Source: Vicinamibacteria bacterium (lineage in GTDB: Bacteria; Acidobacteriota; Vicinamibacteria; Fen-336). Taken from it: 64,000 nucleotides of DNA. This document shows positions 34,679-43,890 of this stretch, in pieces. Position 1 is the first letter of the stretch. Each line of letters starts with the position of its first letter. The notes below the pieces were generated by a model that saw only the letters and a list, made by a program, of their open reading frames with translations, had not been told where the DNA came from and did no database searches. Position numbers and translations under genes: made by a program. The stretch covers positions 124,001 to 188,000 of the forward strand of contig JAMQGV010000017.1 of the NCBI GenBank assembly GCA_025994075.1, in the 5' to 3' direction.

Positions 34679-37205
34679 TCGCGCCGGCCACCTCCAGGCT
34701 GCACGACGGCCCGGTCAAGTGAAGGTAGTCGAGCGCGGGCTGCCCGATCGGCGGACCGGGCGGCGCGTTCGGTGTGCCCGGTGCCGTCGTGGGGGTCGCT
34801 GCGCGGTCGACGAAGCGGCGCACGTCTTCGGCCAGCAGAGCGCGGTGGGCCGCCTGCAGCCGGTCTGCGCCTTCCGCGGCGGGCGTGGCCAGCCGGCGCA
34901 GCGCCTCCGTCGCCAGCGCCCGCACCTGCGGCATGCGCGCGCGCCCGGCGAGGGCCATCAGGCGTTCGGCCAGCACGCGTTCCAGCGCGCGGGCGATCTC
35001 GGCCTCGTAGGGCGAGCGCGCCGCGGCGCGCGGGGCCAGCAGCCGGTCGAGCACGTCCTCGAGGCCCGGCAGCGTCGGGTCGACGGCCTTCTGCTCGACG
35101 AGGCGGGCCGAGCGCTCGGCGTCGAGGACCTGGCCGAGCGTGAGGTTCGCGGCCACGACCGCGGGGCTCACGACGTCGAAGGTCGCGCCCGTGTAGCGCG
35201 GGAACAGCTCGCGGTGCGGTTCGTAGTCGAACGGGCGGGGCGGGATGCTCTTCACCACCGATTCCGGGAGCCGCAGCTCCGCCGGGTCCAGCGTGCGCAT
35301 CAGCGCGTCGAGCGCCGCCGCCTGCTCGGCGGCGGAAGCGGGCCGCGTCGGCGTGCGGCCGTCGCCGCGCACCGCGTACTCGTAGTGCTGGCCGCCCAGC
35401 ACCGAGGCCGCGGCCTCCACCTGGTAGCGGTGATGGAGGTAGAGCGGCACCAGCACCTCCTCGAGCGTCGCCAGCGGGCGCCCGCTGCGGATCGCCGACT
35501 CGCCGAAGCGCTCGAGCGCCGCGCGACGGACGTCCAGCATGCGCTGCAGCTCGGCCGCGGGATCGACGCCGTTCGACCACCAGTCGGCGCGGGGGTGGAC
35601 CTCGATGTCCTGGTTGGACAGGAAGCGCACGCCGCGCGCCTGGGCGTCGTCGAGGATCTTCTGCAGCGCCTTCGCACCGGCCGGGCCCTCGGGCTGCTCC
35701 GAGTAGCCCCACGCGATCGCCGTCTTGTCCCACTCGCCCATGCCGCGCGCGTACACCTTCGAGGCGTCGAACGACCCGTCGGGCTTCAGCTCGAGCAGCG
35801 GGTGCGGGTAGTCCATCACCGAGACGCGGCCGCGCTCGCTGTTCCAGTAGTTGTGGGCGAGGCCCAGGGTGTGGCCCACCTCGTGGGCCGAGAGCTGCTT
35901 GAGCCGGGCGAGCGCCCAGTCGGCGAGCAGCGGCGGGTTCTCGTCGCCCCTCGCGTAGGGCGCCAGCAGCCCTTCCGCGATCAGGTAGTCCTGCCGCACG
36001 CGGAGCGAGCCGAGGGTGACGACGCCCTTGACGATCTCGCCGGTGCGCGGGTCGATGATCGAGCCGCCCGTGCTCCAGCCGCGGGTCGAGCGGTGGACCC
36101 AGTTGATCACGTTGTAGCGCGCGTCCAGCGGGTGCACGTCGGGCGGGCGCATCTCCACGCGGTAGGCGTCGCGGAAGCCGGCGGCCTCGAACGCCTCGGC
36201 CCACCAGCGCGCGCCCTCGAGCAGCGCGCTGCGCACCGGCTCGGGAGTCCCGGGGTCGAGGTAGAACACGATCGGCTTGCGCACCGCGCTCGGCGCCGGG
36301 CCGGGATTCACCTTCTCGAGCCGGTGGCGCGCGATGAAGCGGCGCACGAGCGGCTCGTCGAGCCGCGCCGAGCGCTCCTGGTAGCGGATGCCGAAGTAGC
36401 CGCCGCGCGGGTCGAGCGCGCGGGGCTGGTAGCCCGGCCCCGGCAGCTCGATGAAGGAGTGGTGCACGCGCAGGCTGGCGGCCTCGCCGGTCGCCGCGAC
36501 GCTGCCGACGCCCTCGAAGAAGGCACCGCCTCCGAAGTCGGCCGCCGGGTCGGGGGCGGCGCCCCCCTGCGGCGGTCCCGCGGGCTGCTGCCGGACGAAG
36601 GTCAGCTCGACCTCGATCTCGGTGTTCTTCGGGAAGTTGAAGGTCCCCGCGCGGAACAGCGTGCTGCGCGATTCGTCGAAGCGATAGCTGCCCGGCCGCA
36701 GCCGCGAGGCGAGGTTCAGGTTGTCGCGCAGCAGGAAGTCGGTGGCGTCGACCAGCACGCGACCGTCGCTCTCGGCGGCGACCGCGAAGCCCCACAGCAC
36801 CGAGCGGGCGAAGGCGTCGCGCACCGCGCGCACCTCCTCGGGGTTGTCGCTGCTGGCCCGGAAGTCGTAGTTGGGCTGCACCAGCAGCAGCTTCGGGCCG
36901 ACGCGCTCGAAGAACACGATGCGCTCGCCGGCCAGCGCGCCGCGGTCGATGCCGATGTCGTTGGAGCCGAGCCCCGAGCCGAAGCCGTTCGCGTGCAGCA
37001 TCTCCTGCCCGAAGCGCGACACCTCGAGCAGCAGCCGGCCGCCTGCCTCGTCGAAGTACAGCGGCAGGAAGCCGTCCTGCTTCTGCAGGCCCGTCGTGCG
37101 CGCTTCGATCGTCGGCAACGGCACCTTCGGCGCCGGTTGCGCCGCGGCGCCGGCAGCGGCGAGGGTCACGATGGCGCAGGCGCAGGCGGTGCGGAGTGGG
37201 AGCAT
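34653..37205 (-). CDS. large secreted zinc-dependent metalloprotease (DUF5117/DUF4953-type)
   Basis: An 850-residue exported peptidase with signal peptide (ending AAGAAAQ). The N-terminal DUF5117-like region (LPLYFDEAGGRLLLEV, about 46-61) leads into a metzincin-like zinc site HEVGHTLGLAHN (about residue 438) followed by SVMDYPHP, a Met-turn-like segment. The C-terminal region is helical (ALDALMRTLDPAELRLPES). AGGAGG precedes the ATG, and TAGAAT (37230-37235) fits a -10. Relatives are common in Bacteroidetes and Acidobacteria; the substrate is unknown. The 3' end overlaps the convergent TPR-sirtuin gene by 26 bp. Confidence 0.92.
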   Translation of the reverse strand: MLPLRTACACAIVTLAAAGAAAQPAPKVPLPTIEARTTGLQKQDGFLPLYFDEAGGRLLLEVSRFGQEMLHANGFGSGLGSNDIGIDRGALAGERIVFFERVGPKLLLVQPNYDFRASSDNPEEVRAVRDAFARSVLWGFAVAAESDGRVLVDATDFLLRDNLNLASRLRPGSYRFDESRSTLFRAGTFNFPKNTEIEVELTFVRQQPAGPPQGGAAPDPAADFGGGAFFEGVGSVAATGEAASLRVHHSFIELPGPGYQPRALDPRGGYFGIRYQERSARLDEPLVRRFIARHRLEKVNPGPAPSAVRKPIVFYLDPGTPEPVRSALLEGARWWAEAFEAAGFRDAYRVEMRPPDVHPLDARYNVINWVHRSTRGWSTGGSIIDPRTGEIVKGVVTLGSLRVRQDYLIAEGLLAPYARGDENPPLLADWALARLKQLSAHEVGHTLGLAHNYWNSERGRVSVMDYPHPLLELKPDGSFDASKVYARGMGEWDKTAIAWGYSEQPEGPAGAKALQKILDDAQARGVRFLSNQDIEVHPRADWWSNGVDPAAELQRMLDVRRAALERFGESAIRSGRPLATLEEVLVPLYLHHRYQVEAAASVLGGQHYEYAVRGDGRTPTRPASAAEQAAALDALMRTLDPAELRLPESVVKSIPPRPFDYEPHRELFPRYTGATFDVVSPAVVAANLTLGQVLDAERSARLVEQKAVDPTLPGLEDVLDRLLAPRAAARSPYEAEIARALERVLAERLMALAGRARMPQVRALATEALRRLATPAAEGADRLQAAHRALLAEDVRRFVDRAATPTTAPGTPNAPPGPPIGQPALDYLHLTGPSCSLEVAGAISAPAGAR

Positions 37206-37259
37206 CGAAGCCTCCTGGGAGAGGCGCCGATTCTACGACGCGCCGCGCGGGCCGGGCGC

Positions 37260-39503
37260 CTACTCGATCAGCACCTGCTGCTGGGCCTCGACCCACAGCA
37301 CGTCGCGCAGCGCCGCGTGGCGCTGGAAGAACTCGGGGCCCTTCTCGCGCAGCCGCTCGCCGGTGAAGCCGCAGATCACCAGGTCCGCCTGGCCCGAGCG
37401 CTGCTCGACGAGGTGGTTGAAGTCGACCTGGTCGCCGGTGCCGATGATGCGCAGGCTCTTCTCGGTCATCGGCAGCCGACCGGCCGCGATCATCTCGCGC
37501 AGCCGCGTGCGCTCGGCGGCGACGCGGTCGTGGGGGAAGGCCGCGAAGATGCGCACCTCCGCCTGCTCCCAGTCGCGGTGGCCGAGCAGGATGTAGGCGA
37601 GCAGGATCATCAGGTTGGCGTTCTTGTAGTCGTGCCAGGTCAGCCAGATGTGGATCTCGCGGCGGTTCCCGAAGAAGTGGTCGCCGTGCCGCAGCACCAG
37701 GGAGTTCATCTGGGCCGCCGCCGCCATGCCGCAGCCCTGCGCGACCTCGGCGAGCACCTCCGCGTCGTCGTGGCGGGAGAACTCGAACAGCGCGGAGTTG
37801 TTGTCCATGCCCGACACGCCGGGGATCTGCAGGCTCTGCGCGAGCGCCGTCTGCAGCGACGGCGAGACCATGGTGTCGAGGTAGACGCCTTCCGCCGCCG
37901 CCTCGGAGAGCGCGATCAGCCGCGACAGCTCGCGGCGGCTCTGCTTGAAGCCCTCCGCGTCGAGCTGGCCCGGGATGTAGTGGAGGTAGGTGCCGAACCC
38001 GAAGCGGTGGCACAACCAGCCGAGGAAGCGCAGCGGCGCGCTGCGCGAGAAGGTGCGGCCGTCGACCATCACGACGCTCGGCCGCCACTCCACCCGCGAC
38101 GGGCGGCGGCGCCCGTGCTGGAGTCGCACCTGCAGGTGGCGGGTGGCCTGGGTCATGACGCCGAGGAAGATGGCCGCCAGGTCCGACTCGCCGCCGCGGG
38201 TGCTTTCGATCACGCGGTACAGCACGATCATCGCGACGATCGCCGCCAGCGCGTACAGCGGGTCCATCTGGAACATCAGGAACAGGCACATGCCCGCGCC
38301 GAGCAGGCTCAGCCACCACTTGGAGCGGAAGCTGGGGCGATAGCTGGGCCGGGCGGCGAAGTGCTCGAGCAGGCTGATCGCGCACAGCGCGCCGTAGGTC
38401 ACCATGAAGAACATCGAGATGATGCGGGCGACGAAGTCGACGCTGCCGGCCGCCACGAAGGCGAGGGCCAGCCCCGCGGTGACCAGGGTGGCGTTGCGCG
38501 GCTCGTTCTGGGGCCCGCGGCCGGCGGCGAGGAAGCCGTTGACGGCGGGCAGCGGCGCGACGCCGTCCGCAGCCAGCGCCTGCAGCGTGCGGGGGGCGAC
38601 CAGGATCGAGCCGAGCGCCGAGGAGATCGTGGCGCAGACGAGACCGATCGGCACGATCGGCCCCCACAGCGCGATCTGCGACATCACCAGCGGGTCGGCG
38701 GCCAGCACCTCGGGTGGCGCGGAGGCGGCCAGCTTGAACACCACCGCCACGTAGACGGCCATCCCGACCACGGTGGCGCCGAGGATGCCGAGCGGCAGCG
38801 AGCGGCGCGGGTTGGCGAGGTCGCCCGAGAGCCCGACGCCCGCGGTCATGCCGGTGAAGGCGGGGAACACGATCGCGAACACCAGCATGAACGGGTCCGC
38901 GGCGGGGATGGTCGCGGTCAGCGACACTCCTTCCGCGGCGCCGTTCACCGGCCCCCCCAGGAAGAACGCGAGCAGCGACGCCGCCAGCACGGCGACCACG
39001 AACGCCAGCGCCTTGACCCCGAGGTCGGCGCCGCGCGCGATCACCAGCGCGGCCAGCGCCACCGTCGCCGGCAGCGACACCATGCGGGGGTCGAACTCGA
39101 CGCCGGTCAGGGCCAGGAACGCCGGCCCCAGCGGCCGGAACGCCTCGGCCATCGCGATCGTGTAGAACGCCACCGAGATCGCCTGCGAGAGGTAGAGCGA
39201 GATGCCGATCGCGGCGCCGATCGTGGTGCCGAAGCTGCGCGAGATGATGAAGTACTCGCCGCCGCCTTCGACCCGGCGGTTGGTCGCGATCTCCGCGATC
39301 GCCAGCGCGGTCGGCAGCGTGACCATGTGGCCCAGCGCGATGATCAGCAGGGTGCCGAGCACCCCGACGTGGCCCACGGCGTAGCCGAAGCGCAGGAACA
39401 GCACCGCGCCGAGGATGGTGCTGATGCTGGCCAGGAACACCGGCATCGTGCCGAAGCCGTGGCCGCGCTCGGCGGGCTGCGACGGGGCGTGCGCCACCGA
39501 CAC
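37260..39503 (-). CDS. SLC12-like amino acid/cation-chloride permease with C-terminal cytosolic domain
   Basis: A 747-residue APC-superfamily membrane protein. About 12 helices occupy residues 15-430 (FLASISTILGAVLFLRFGYA at the start, then GMTAGVGLSGDLANPRRSLP). A C-terminal soluble region of about 300 residues follows, with REIHIWLTWHDYKNANLMIL and HRDWEQAEVRIFAAF. These resemble the cytosolic tail of eukaryotic Na-K-Cl/K-Cl cotransporters. Bacterial members are usually annotated amino acid permeases or Na-K-Cl cotransporters. GTG 39503 is 5 bp after the saccharopine-dehydrogenase-like gene, so amino acid or ion exchange tied to lysine catabolism is possible. The substrate is not determined. 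Confidence 0.87.
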   Translation of the reverse strand: MSVAHAPSQPAERGHGFGTMPVFLASISTILGAVLFLRFGYAVGHVGVLGTLLIIALGHMVTLPTALAIAEIATNRRVEGGGEYFIISRSFGTTIGAAIGISLYLSQAISVAFYTIAMAEAFRPLGPAFLALTGVEFDPRMVSLPATVALAALVIARGADLGVKALAFVVAVLAASLLAFFLGGPVNGAAEGVSLTATIPAADPFMLVFAIVFPAFTGMTAGVGLSGDLANPRRSLPLGILGATVVGMAVYVAVVFKLAASAPPEVLAADPLVMSQIALWGPIVPIGLVCATISSALGSILVAPRTLQALAADGVAPLPAVNGFLAAGRGPQNEPRNATLVTAGLALAFVAAGSVDFVARIISMFFMVTYGALCAISLLEHFAARPSYRPSFRSKWWLSLLGAGMCLFLMFQMDPLYALAAIVAMIVLYRVIESTRGGESDLAAIFLGVMTQATRHLQVRLQHGRRRPSRVEWRPSVVMVDGRTFSRSAPLRFLGWLCHRFGFGTYLHYIPGQLDAEGFKQSRRELSRLIALSEAAAEGVYLDTMVSPSLQTALAQSLQIPGVSGMDNNSALFEFSRHDDAEVLAEVAQGCGMAAAAQMNSLVLRHGDHFFGNRREIHIWLTWHDYKNANLMILLAYILLGHRDWEQAEVRIFAAFPHDRVAAERTRLREMIAAGRLPMTEKSLRIIGTGDQVDFNHLVEQRSGQADLVICGFTGERLREKGPEFFQRHAALRDVLWVEAQQQVLIE

Positions 39504-39508
39504 CCGGT

Positions 39509-40852
39509 TCAGCCCAGCGGGCCGGCGAAGCGCACGGCGCGCCGCTCGCGGAAGCCGAGGCCGAACTCGCCGAGCTCGGCGAGCACGGGACGATAGATGT
39601 CGGGCCGCAGCGGCACCTCGACACCCACCGCGTCGATCGCCCCTTCCAGGACCATGCGAGTGGCGACGGCCAGCGGCAGCGCCACGCAGCGCGACATCGC
39701 GGAGTCGCCCCACGGCTCGCCGGTCGCGACCAGCGTCGAGGTGATCGACTCGGTGCGGCCGTCGGGGAACACCGCCTCCGCCACGTGTTCGAGCACGACC
39801 ATGTCGCGCTCGCCGGGCCGGTAGCTCATCAGCTTCGCCAGCCGGCCGACGAACAGGTCGAGCGCGGCGCCGCGGGTGGCGGGCAACCGGCGGTCGGAGA
39901 GTAGCCCCGCCCACTCGAGGCGCGCGATCACCTCCGAGTCGGGAGACAGGCGCAGGTGGCGGGCCAGCCGCTCCACTCCCCCGCCCGCGCCGGGCGCCAC
40001 GAGCCGGAGCGTGAGATCGGCCCAGGTGGCGGCCGCGGGCCAGTCGCGCTCCTCGACGTCGAGCAGGCCGAGGTCGGCCGCCGCCTTCAGCGTCGCGCAC
40101 CAGCCCGGGTAGCGCAGCGTCGCCCGCAGCAGGCCTTCCACGTCGTGGAGCTCGTAGCCGTCGCGGTAGGCGAGGCTGTCGCGGTTGGGGTAGAGCTCGA
40201 ACACGCCGAGCCCCTCGACGGGGTGCGGCCAGCAGTGGGCGAACAGCTCCGGCCCCGGCACCTCGCGCACCTCTCCGCCGCGCAGGTAGCGCGCGGGGTT
40301 GCGCCCCGAGAGCAGCACCTGGCGCGGGAACCAGGAGAACTTGTAGCCCCAGGGGTTGTCGTTCGCGTCCGGCGCCGGGAACCCGCCGCAGCAGCTCAGG
40401 AAGCGGCGCACGCGGCCGCCCTGGGCGTGGACCTGGCGCACCAGGCGGATCGCCGACATGTGGTCGAGCCCGGGATCGAGCCCCATCTCGCTGAGCAGCA
40501 GCACGCCTTTCGCGCGGGCCGCGGCGTCCTGCTCCCGCAACTCGGGGGCGACGTAGGACGTGTTGAGCATCGAGATGCCGCGCTCGACGGCGAGCCGCGC
40601 GACCCGCGGGTTGTAGCTCGCCGGCAGCAGGCTGACCACGAGATCGGCCTCGGCGACGAGCGGTCGCAGCGCCGCTTCGTCCTCGACGTCGACGACCAGG
40701 GCGCGACCGCGGCCGTGTTCGGCCAGCAGCGGCTCCACCTTGCGGGTGTCGAGCGCGCCGACGATCAGGCGCACGTCGGTGCGCGGCAGCAGGTAGCGCA
40801 GCAGGGGCGGCGACATCATGCCGGCGCCGAGCACCAGCACGTTCCGGGGCAT
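39509..40852 (-). CDS. saccharopine dehydrogenase-like protein
   Basis: A 447-residue NAD(P)-dependent oxidoreductase. The Rossmann entry is NVLVLGAGMMSPPLLRYL (about 4-21), with DLVVSLLPASYNPRVA and SEMGLDPGLDHMSA (about 132) as in the saccharopine dehydrogenase half of lysine-degrading AASS proteins. The remainder holds the C-terminal substrate domain (NPWGYKFSWFPRQVLLSGRN). It begins 2 bp after the lysine-ketoglutarate reductase-like gene, so together they would convert lysine plus 2-oxoglutarate through saccharopine to glutamate and 2-aminoadipate semialdehyde. In eukaryotes the two are one fused protein. Confidence 0.9.
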   Translation of the reverse strand: MPRNVLVLGAGMMSPPLLRYLLPRTDVRLIVGALDTRKVEPLLAEHGRGRALVVDVEDEAALRPLVAEADLVVSLLPASYNPRVARLAVERGISMLNTSYVAPELREQDAAARAKGVLLLSEMGLDPGLDHMSAIRLVRQVHAQGGRVRRFLSCCGGFPAPDANDNPWGYKFSWFPRQVLLSGRNPARYLRGGEVREVPGPELFAHCWPHPVEGLGVFELYPNRDSLAYRDGYELHDVEGLLRATLRYPGWCATLKAAADLGLLDVEERDWPAAATWADLTLRLVAPGAGGGVERLARHLRLSPDSEVIARLEWAGLLSDRRLPATRGAALDLFVGRLAKLMSYRPGERDMVVLEHVAEAVFPDGRTESITSTLVATGEPWGDSAMSRCVALPLAVATRMVLEGAIDAVGVEVPLRPDIYRPVLAELGEFGLGFRERRAVRFAGPLG

Positions 40853-40854
40853 GT

Positions 40855-42171
40855 TCAGACTCCGCGCAGGGCCGACTCCAGGTAACGATACTCCGGCGCC
40901 AGCTCGCCGCGGTGGGCGACCACGGCGCGCCGCAGCTCCACCGGCAGGTCGAGCTCCGCCAGCGGGCGGCTCCAGTCGCAGCGCGCCAGCTTGGGCACGA
41001 AGCGCAGCAGCGAGTCGCCGAAGTGCTCCGAGGCCTCGCGCGGCAGCTCGCACGGCAGGTTGTCCACGGCCATCACGACGGGGCCCGGACCTTCGACGCC
41101 GGGGCGGTCCGATCCCGCGACCGGGTCGTAGACGTAGACCGGGTCGCCCGGGTCGGTGGCGCGCACGTTGGCCTCGATCGAGCCGTCGACGTCGCAGGTG
41201 ATGTCGCCGATCACGCGCAGCTTGGGCTGGCCTTCGCCGCGCGACCACAGCGCCCGCAGCATCTCGCGGGTGACCAGCCGCGGCTGGGCCGGGTCCCAGT
41301 AGACGCCGTTGACCAGCACCGTGACGTGCGGCAGCAGCACCTCGAGCGCGCTCTCGTAGCGGTCGGGGTGGGCCTGCAGCTCCGCCGCGTCGAAGCCGCC
41401 GTCCAGCCGCCGCCGGAAGCGCTGGGCGCGCCCGAGCACGGTGCGGAACAGCACGTGGCGCGGACGGTCGCGGTCCTCGGGCAGGGCCGCCAGTGCCTCG
41501 GGCTCCAGGTTCTCGAACGGCAGCCGCTCGAACACCTCCTGGGCGCCCTGCGACACGTTGCCCGAGCCGGTGAAGGCGAACGCGACGGGGCGCAGCCCGG
41601 TCGGCAGCCCGCGCTTGCGGATCCGCTCGCCGACGCGGGCGACGTGCTCCAGCGCCTCGTGCAGCGACGAGTAGTGATGGGCGAGGCGCAGTTCCTCGAA
41701 CGGCGTGCGGAAGCCCTCGACAGCCAGCCGCTGGCCCAGCGCCCACAGCGTGTCGAGCATCCCGGCGTACCCCGCGTGGCGGCCGAAGAAGATGATGCGG
41801 CGGCCGCGCGCGTCGACGATCGGCTCGTAGTCGACGAGCGTGCAGCCCTGCTCCAGGAAGCGCCGCAGCAGCGGCATGCCGGCGCTCTGGCCCTTGATGA
41901 CGTGCGAGAAGCAGACGTAGGTGCGGCCCGGCTGCACCTTCTCGACCGGGATCTCCTTGACCCCGAGCACGACGCGGCCGCCGCCGGTGTCGGGACCGAC
42001 GCTGGCCCCGGCCTCCGCGTAGTCCGCATCGGCGTAGACGCGCAGGGGCGAGGCCTCGACGTCGACCTCGACGTCGTGCTCGCGGACCAGCTCGGCGACG
42101 TGGTCCGGGGTCAGCGGCGCGCGCCGCTCCCAGCGGTTCTTGTCCTCGGCGCGGATGGCGATCGTGGCCAT
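40855..42171 (-). CDS. lysine-ketoglutarate reductase (saccharopine-forming) domain protein
   Basis: A 438-residue protein corresponding to the N-terminal LKR half of AASS and related to alanine dehydrogenase. The start IAIRAEDKNRWERRAPLTPD matches the family opening. Later come YVCFSHVIKGQSAGMPLLRR (about 84), DYEPIVDARGRRIIFFGRHA (about 113) and the nucleotide loop FTGSGNVSQGAQEVF (about 196). AAAGGAGG before the ATG marks a good start. It is the first gene of the lysine catabolic unit with the saccharopine dehydrogenase-like and permease genes downstream. Confidence 0.92.
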   Translation of the reverse strand: MATIAIRAEDKNRWERRAPLTPDHVAELVREHDVEVDVEASPLRVYADADYAEAGASVGPDTGGGRVVLGVKEIPVEKVQPGRTYVCFSHVIKGQSAGMPLLRRFLEQGCTLVDYEPIVDARGRRIIFFGRHAGYAGMLDTLWALGQRLAVEGFRTPFEELRLAHHYSSLHEALEHVARVGERIRKRGLPTGLRPVAFAFTGSGNVSQGAQEVFERLPFENLEPEALAALPEDRDRPRHVLFRTVLGRAQRFRRRLDGGFDAAELQAHPDRYESALEVLLPHVTVLVNGVYWDPAQPRLVTREMLRALWSRGEGQPKLRVIGDITCDVDGSIEANVRATDPGDPVYVYDPVAGSDRPGVEGPGPVVMAVDNLPCELPREASEHFGDSLLRFVPKLARCDWSRPLAELDLPVELRRAVVAHRGELAPEYRYLESALRGV

Positions 42172-42241
42172 TTGCGTCCTCCTTTCCGGGGTCCTGTTCT
42201 TCGGGGAACGAGAGCGGCGCCGCGCGCCGCCGCGGGGTCGC

Positions 42242-43783
42242 TCAGGAAGCGGGAGCCGACCCCACGAGGTGCACCGTGCGGGTCGGGAAGGCGAAGCTGC
42301 AGCCGGCGCGCTCCACCACCTGCATGAACTGCAGCAGCACCTCCTGGCGGATGAGCTGGAACTCCGACCAGTCGCTGGTCTCGAACCAGCACATGATCTC
42401 GATGTCGAGCGACGACGCCGCGAACTCCTTGAAGCGGACCACGACGGCGTCGGGCCAGATCTTCGGGTGCTCGCGCAGCGCGCGCTCGAGCCCCTCCAGC
42501 ACCTGCCGCATCTGCGCGGCAGTCGTGCCGTACTCGAGGCCGACGGTGCAGGCGAGCCGCAGCCGGTCGCGGGCGGCGAACGACTCGAGGCGCTGGTCGG
42601 CGAGGCGGCCGTTGGGGATGCTGATCAGCGTGCGGTCGAGGGTGCGGAAGCGGGTCGAGCGCAGGCCGATCGCCTCGACGGTGCCGACGAAGTCCTCGAC
42701 CTTGACGAAGTCGCCGACCCGGAACGGCTGGTCCGCGACCAGCGCGACCGAGCCGAAGAAGTGCTCGACCGTCTTCTGCGCGGCCAGGGCGAAAGCGAGG
42801 CCGCCGAGGCCGAGACCGGCGACCAGGCTGGCCGCGGGATAGCCGAGCTGGCTGAGCGCCGCCACCAGGCCGACCGCCGCGACGGCCACCTTGCCGGTGC
42901 GCACGCCGAGCGAGAGCAGCGAGCGGGCGGAGGGATTCTCCGCGGCCCACGTCGAGGTCGAGAGCGCGTCGCCGACGACGTCCACCGCGCGCCACAGCGC
43001 CCAGAACAGGACCACCACGCCGATCGCCCCGAGCGTCGACACCAGGAAGGCCTGGGCCGGGGCGTAGAGGGCCAGCGCCGGCGAGGCGAGGCCGCCCAGC
43101 AGCAGCGCCCAGCCCAGCGTCAGCGGAGCCGCGAGACGGTCGAGCAGCACGTCGTCCCACGTGGTCGAGGTGCGGGCGAAGGCGCGGCCGAGCAGCTTGC
43201 GGGTCAGGCGGCCGAACAGGCGCCCGGCGCCCCAGGCCAGCGCGGCGAGCAGCCCGAGCGCGGCCCACTGCCACCAGAGCAGGTCGCGCGGCCCCGGCCG
43301 CAGCAGCGGCTCCGGGAGGTTCTCGAGCGCCCAGCGGCCCTCGAGCCCCTCGTACCAGGCCGGCAGCCGTCGCAGGGTTCCGGGAGAGAAGATCCAGTAC
43401 GGCTCGCGTTCGATCCGCACGATGCGGATCGGCTCGGAGCCGGCGGGGCCCGGCACCTCGCCCAGTTCGTCGGTCCCCGTCGGCAGGCCGTCGTCGGCGT
43501 GGCCTTCGGACAGCGGCGAGAGTGCATCGAGGTCGATCCACAGGTGGCGGTCGAGCACCGCCTTCAGCCGCGCGGCGCGGTTCGTGTCGGGGCCTGCCGG
43601 CAGGTAGCGGCCGGCCTCGGCCCAGCGGCCCGCGCGGCACAGGTCCAGGAACCGCGCGACCGCCGCACGTGGCGAGTCGGCGGCGGGCGGCGCCGCGGAC
43701 TCGGCGGACGCGGCCGTCGGCGTGGTGGCGGGCTCTTGGCCGCCGGCCGGCATCGCCGCGGCCAGCAACAGGACCAGGAACAA
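42242..43783 (-). CDS. MscS family mechanosensitive channel with N-terminal periplasmic domain
   Basis: At least 513 residues. A signal sequence is followed by an Ala/Pro-rich linker, a soluble periplasmic region (about 40-160), four or five membrane helices, the MscS pore (SLVAGLGLGGLAFALAAQKT, about 320-339) and the cytoplasmic beta domain (FRVGDFVKVEDFVGTVEAIG). The first usable start by the standard table is TTG 43783, but this truncates the signal peptide. AAGGAGG (43819-43825) and a TAAAAT -10 (43843-43848) instead point to initiation at ATC 43813, giving MPRHALAVCTLF plus the rest. The role is osmotic pressure release or solute efflux. Confidence 0.9.
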   Translation of the reverse strand: MFLVLLLAAAMPAGGQEPATTPTAASAESAAPPAADSPRAAVARFLDLCRAGRWAEAGRYLPAGPDTNRAARLKAVLDRHLWIDLDALSPLSEGHADDGLPTGTDELGEVPGPAGSEPIRIVRIEREPYWIFSPGTLRRLPAWYEGLEGRWALENLPEPLLRPGPRDLLWWQWAALGLLAALAWGAGRLFGRLTRKLLGRAFARTSTTWDDVLLDRLAAPLTLGWALLLGGLASPALALYAPAQAFLVSTLGAIGVVVLFWALWRAVDVVGDALSTSTWAAENPSARSLLSLGVRTGKVAVAAVGLVAALSQLGYPAASLVAGLGLGGLAFALAAQKTVEHFFGSVALVADQPFRVGDFVKVEDFVGTVEAIGLRSTRFRTLDRTLISIPNGRLADQRLESFAARDRLRLACTVGLEYGTTAAQMRQVLEGLERALREHPKIWPDAVVVRFKEFAASSLDIEIMCWFETSDWSEFQLIRQEVLLQFMQVVERAGCSFAFPTRTVHLVGSAPAS

Positions 43784-43842
43784 GGTGCAGACGGCGAGCG
43801 CGTGGCGGGGGATCCGGGCCTCCTTTCGTTTGTACTCATATC

Positions 43843-43890
43843 ATTTTAACCCGGGCGGCCGCCCGGCGCTCCCCGGCCTATAGTCGGCGC
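43843..43890. promoter_or_regulatory. divergent promoters flanking a 16-bp palindrome
   Basis: The minus strand has TAAAAT (43843-43848) about 18 nt before the AAGGAGG of the MscS gene. The plus strand has TATAGT (43879-43884) ending 6 nt before GTG 43891, a leaderless arrangement. CCGGGCGG/CCGCCCGG (43851-43866) is a perfect palindrome between the two and contains a NotI site; it lies where one factor could control both genes. The A+T-rich patch at 43825-43850 stands out in this GC-rich region. Confidence 0.5.

Noticed and set aside
34719-39596. 1625-codon plus-strand frame opposite the metalloprotease and permease
   Set aside because: Its residues (Arg/Gln/His/Val-rich) mirror the antisense of real genes with recognised motifs.
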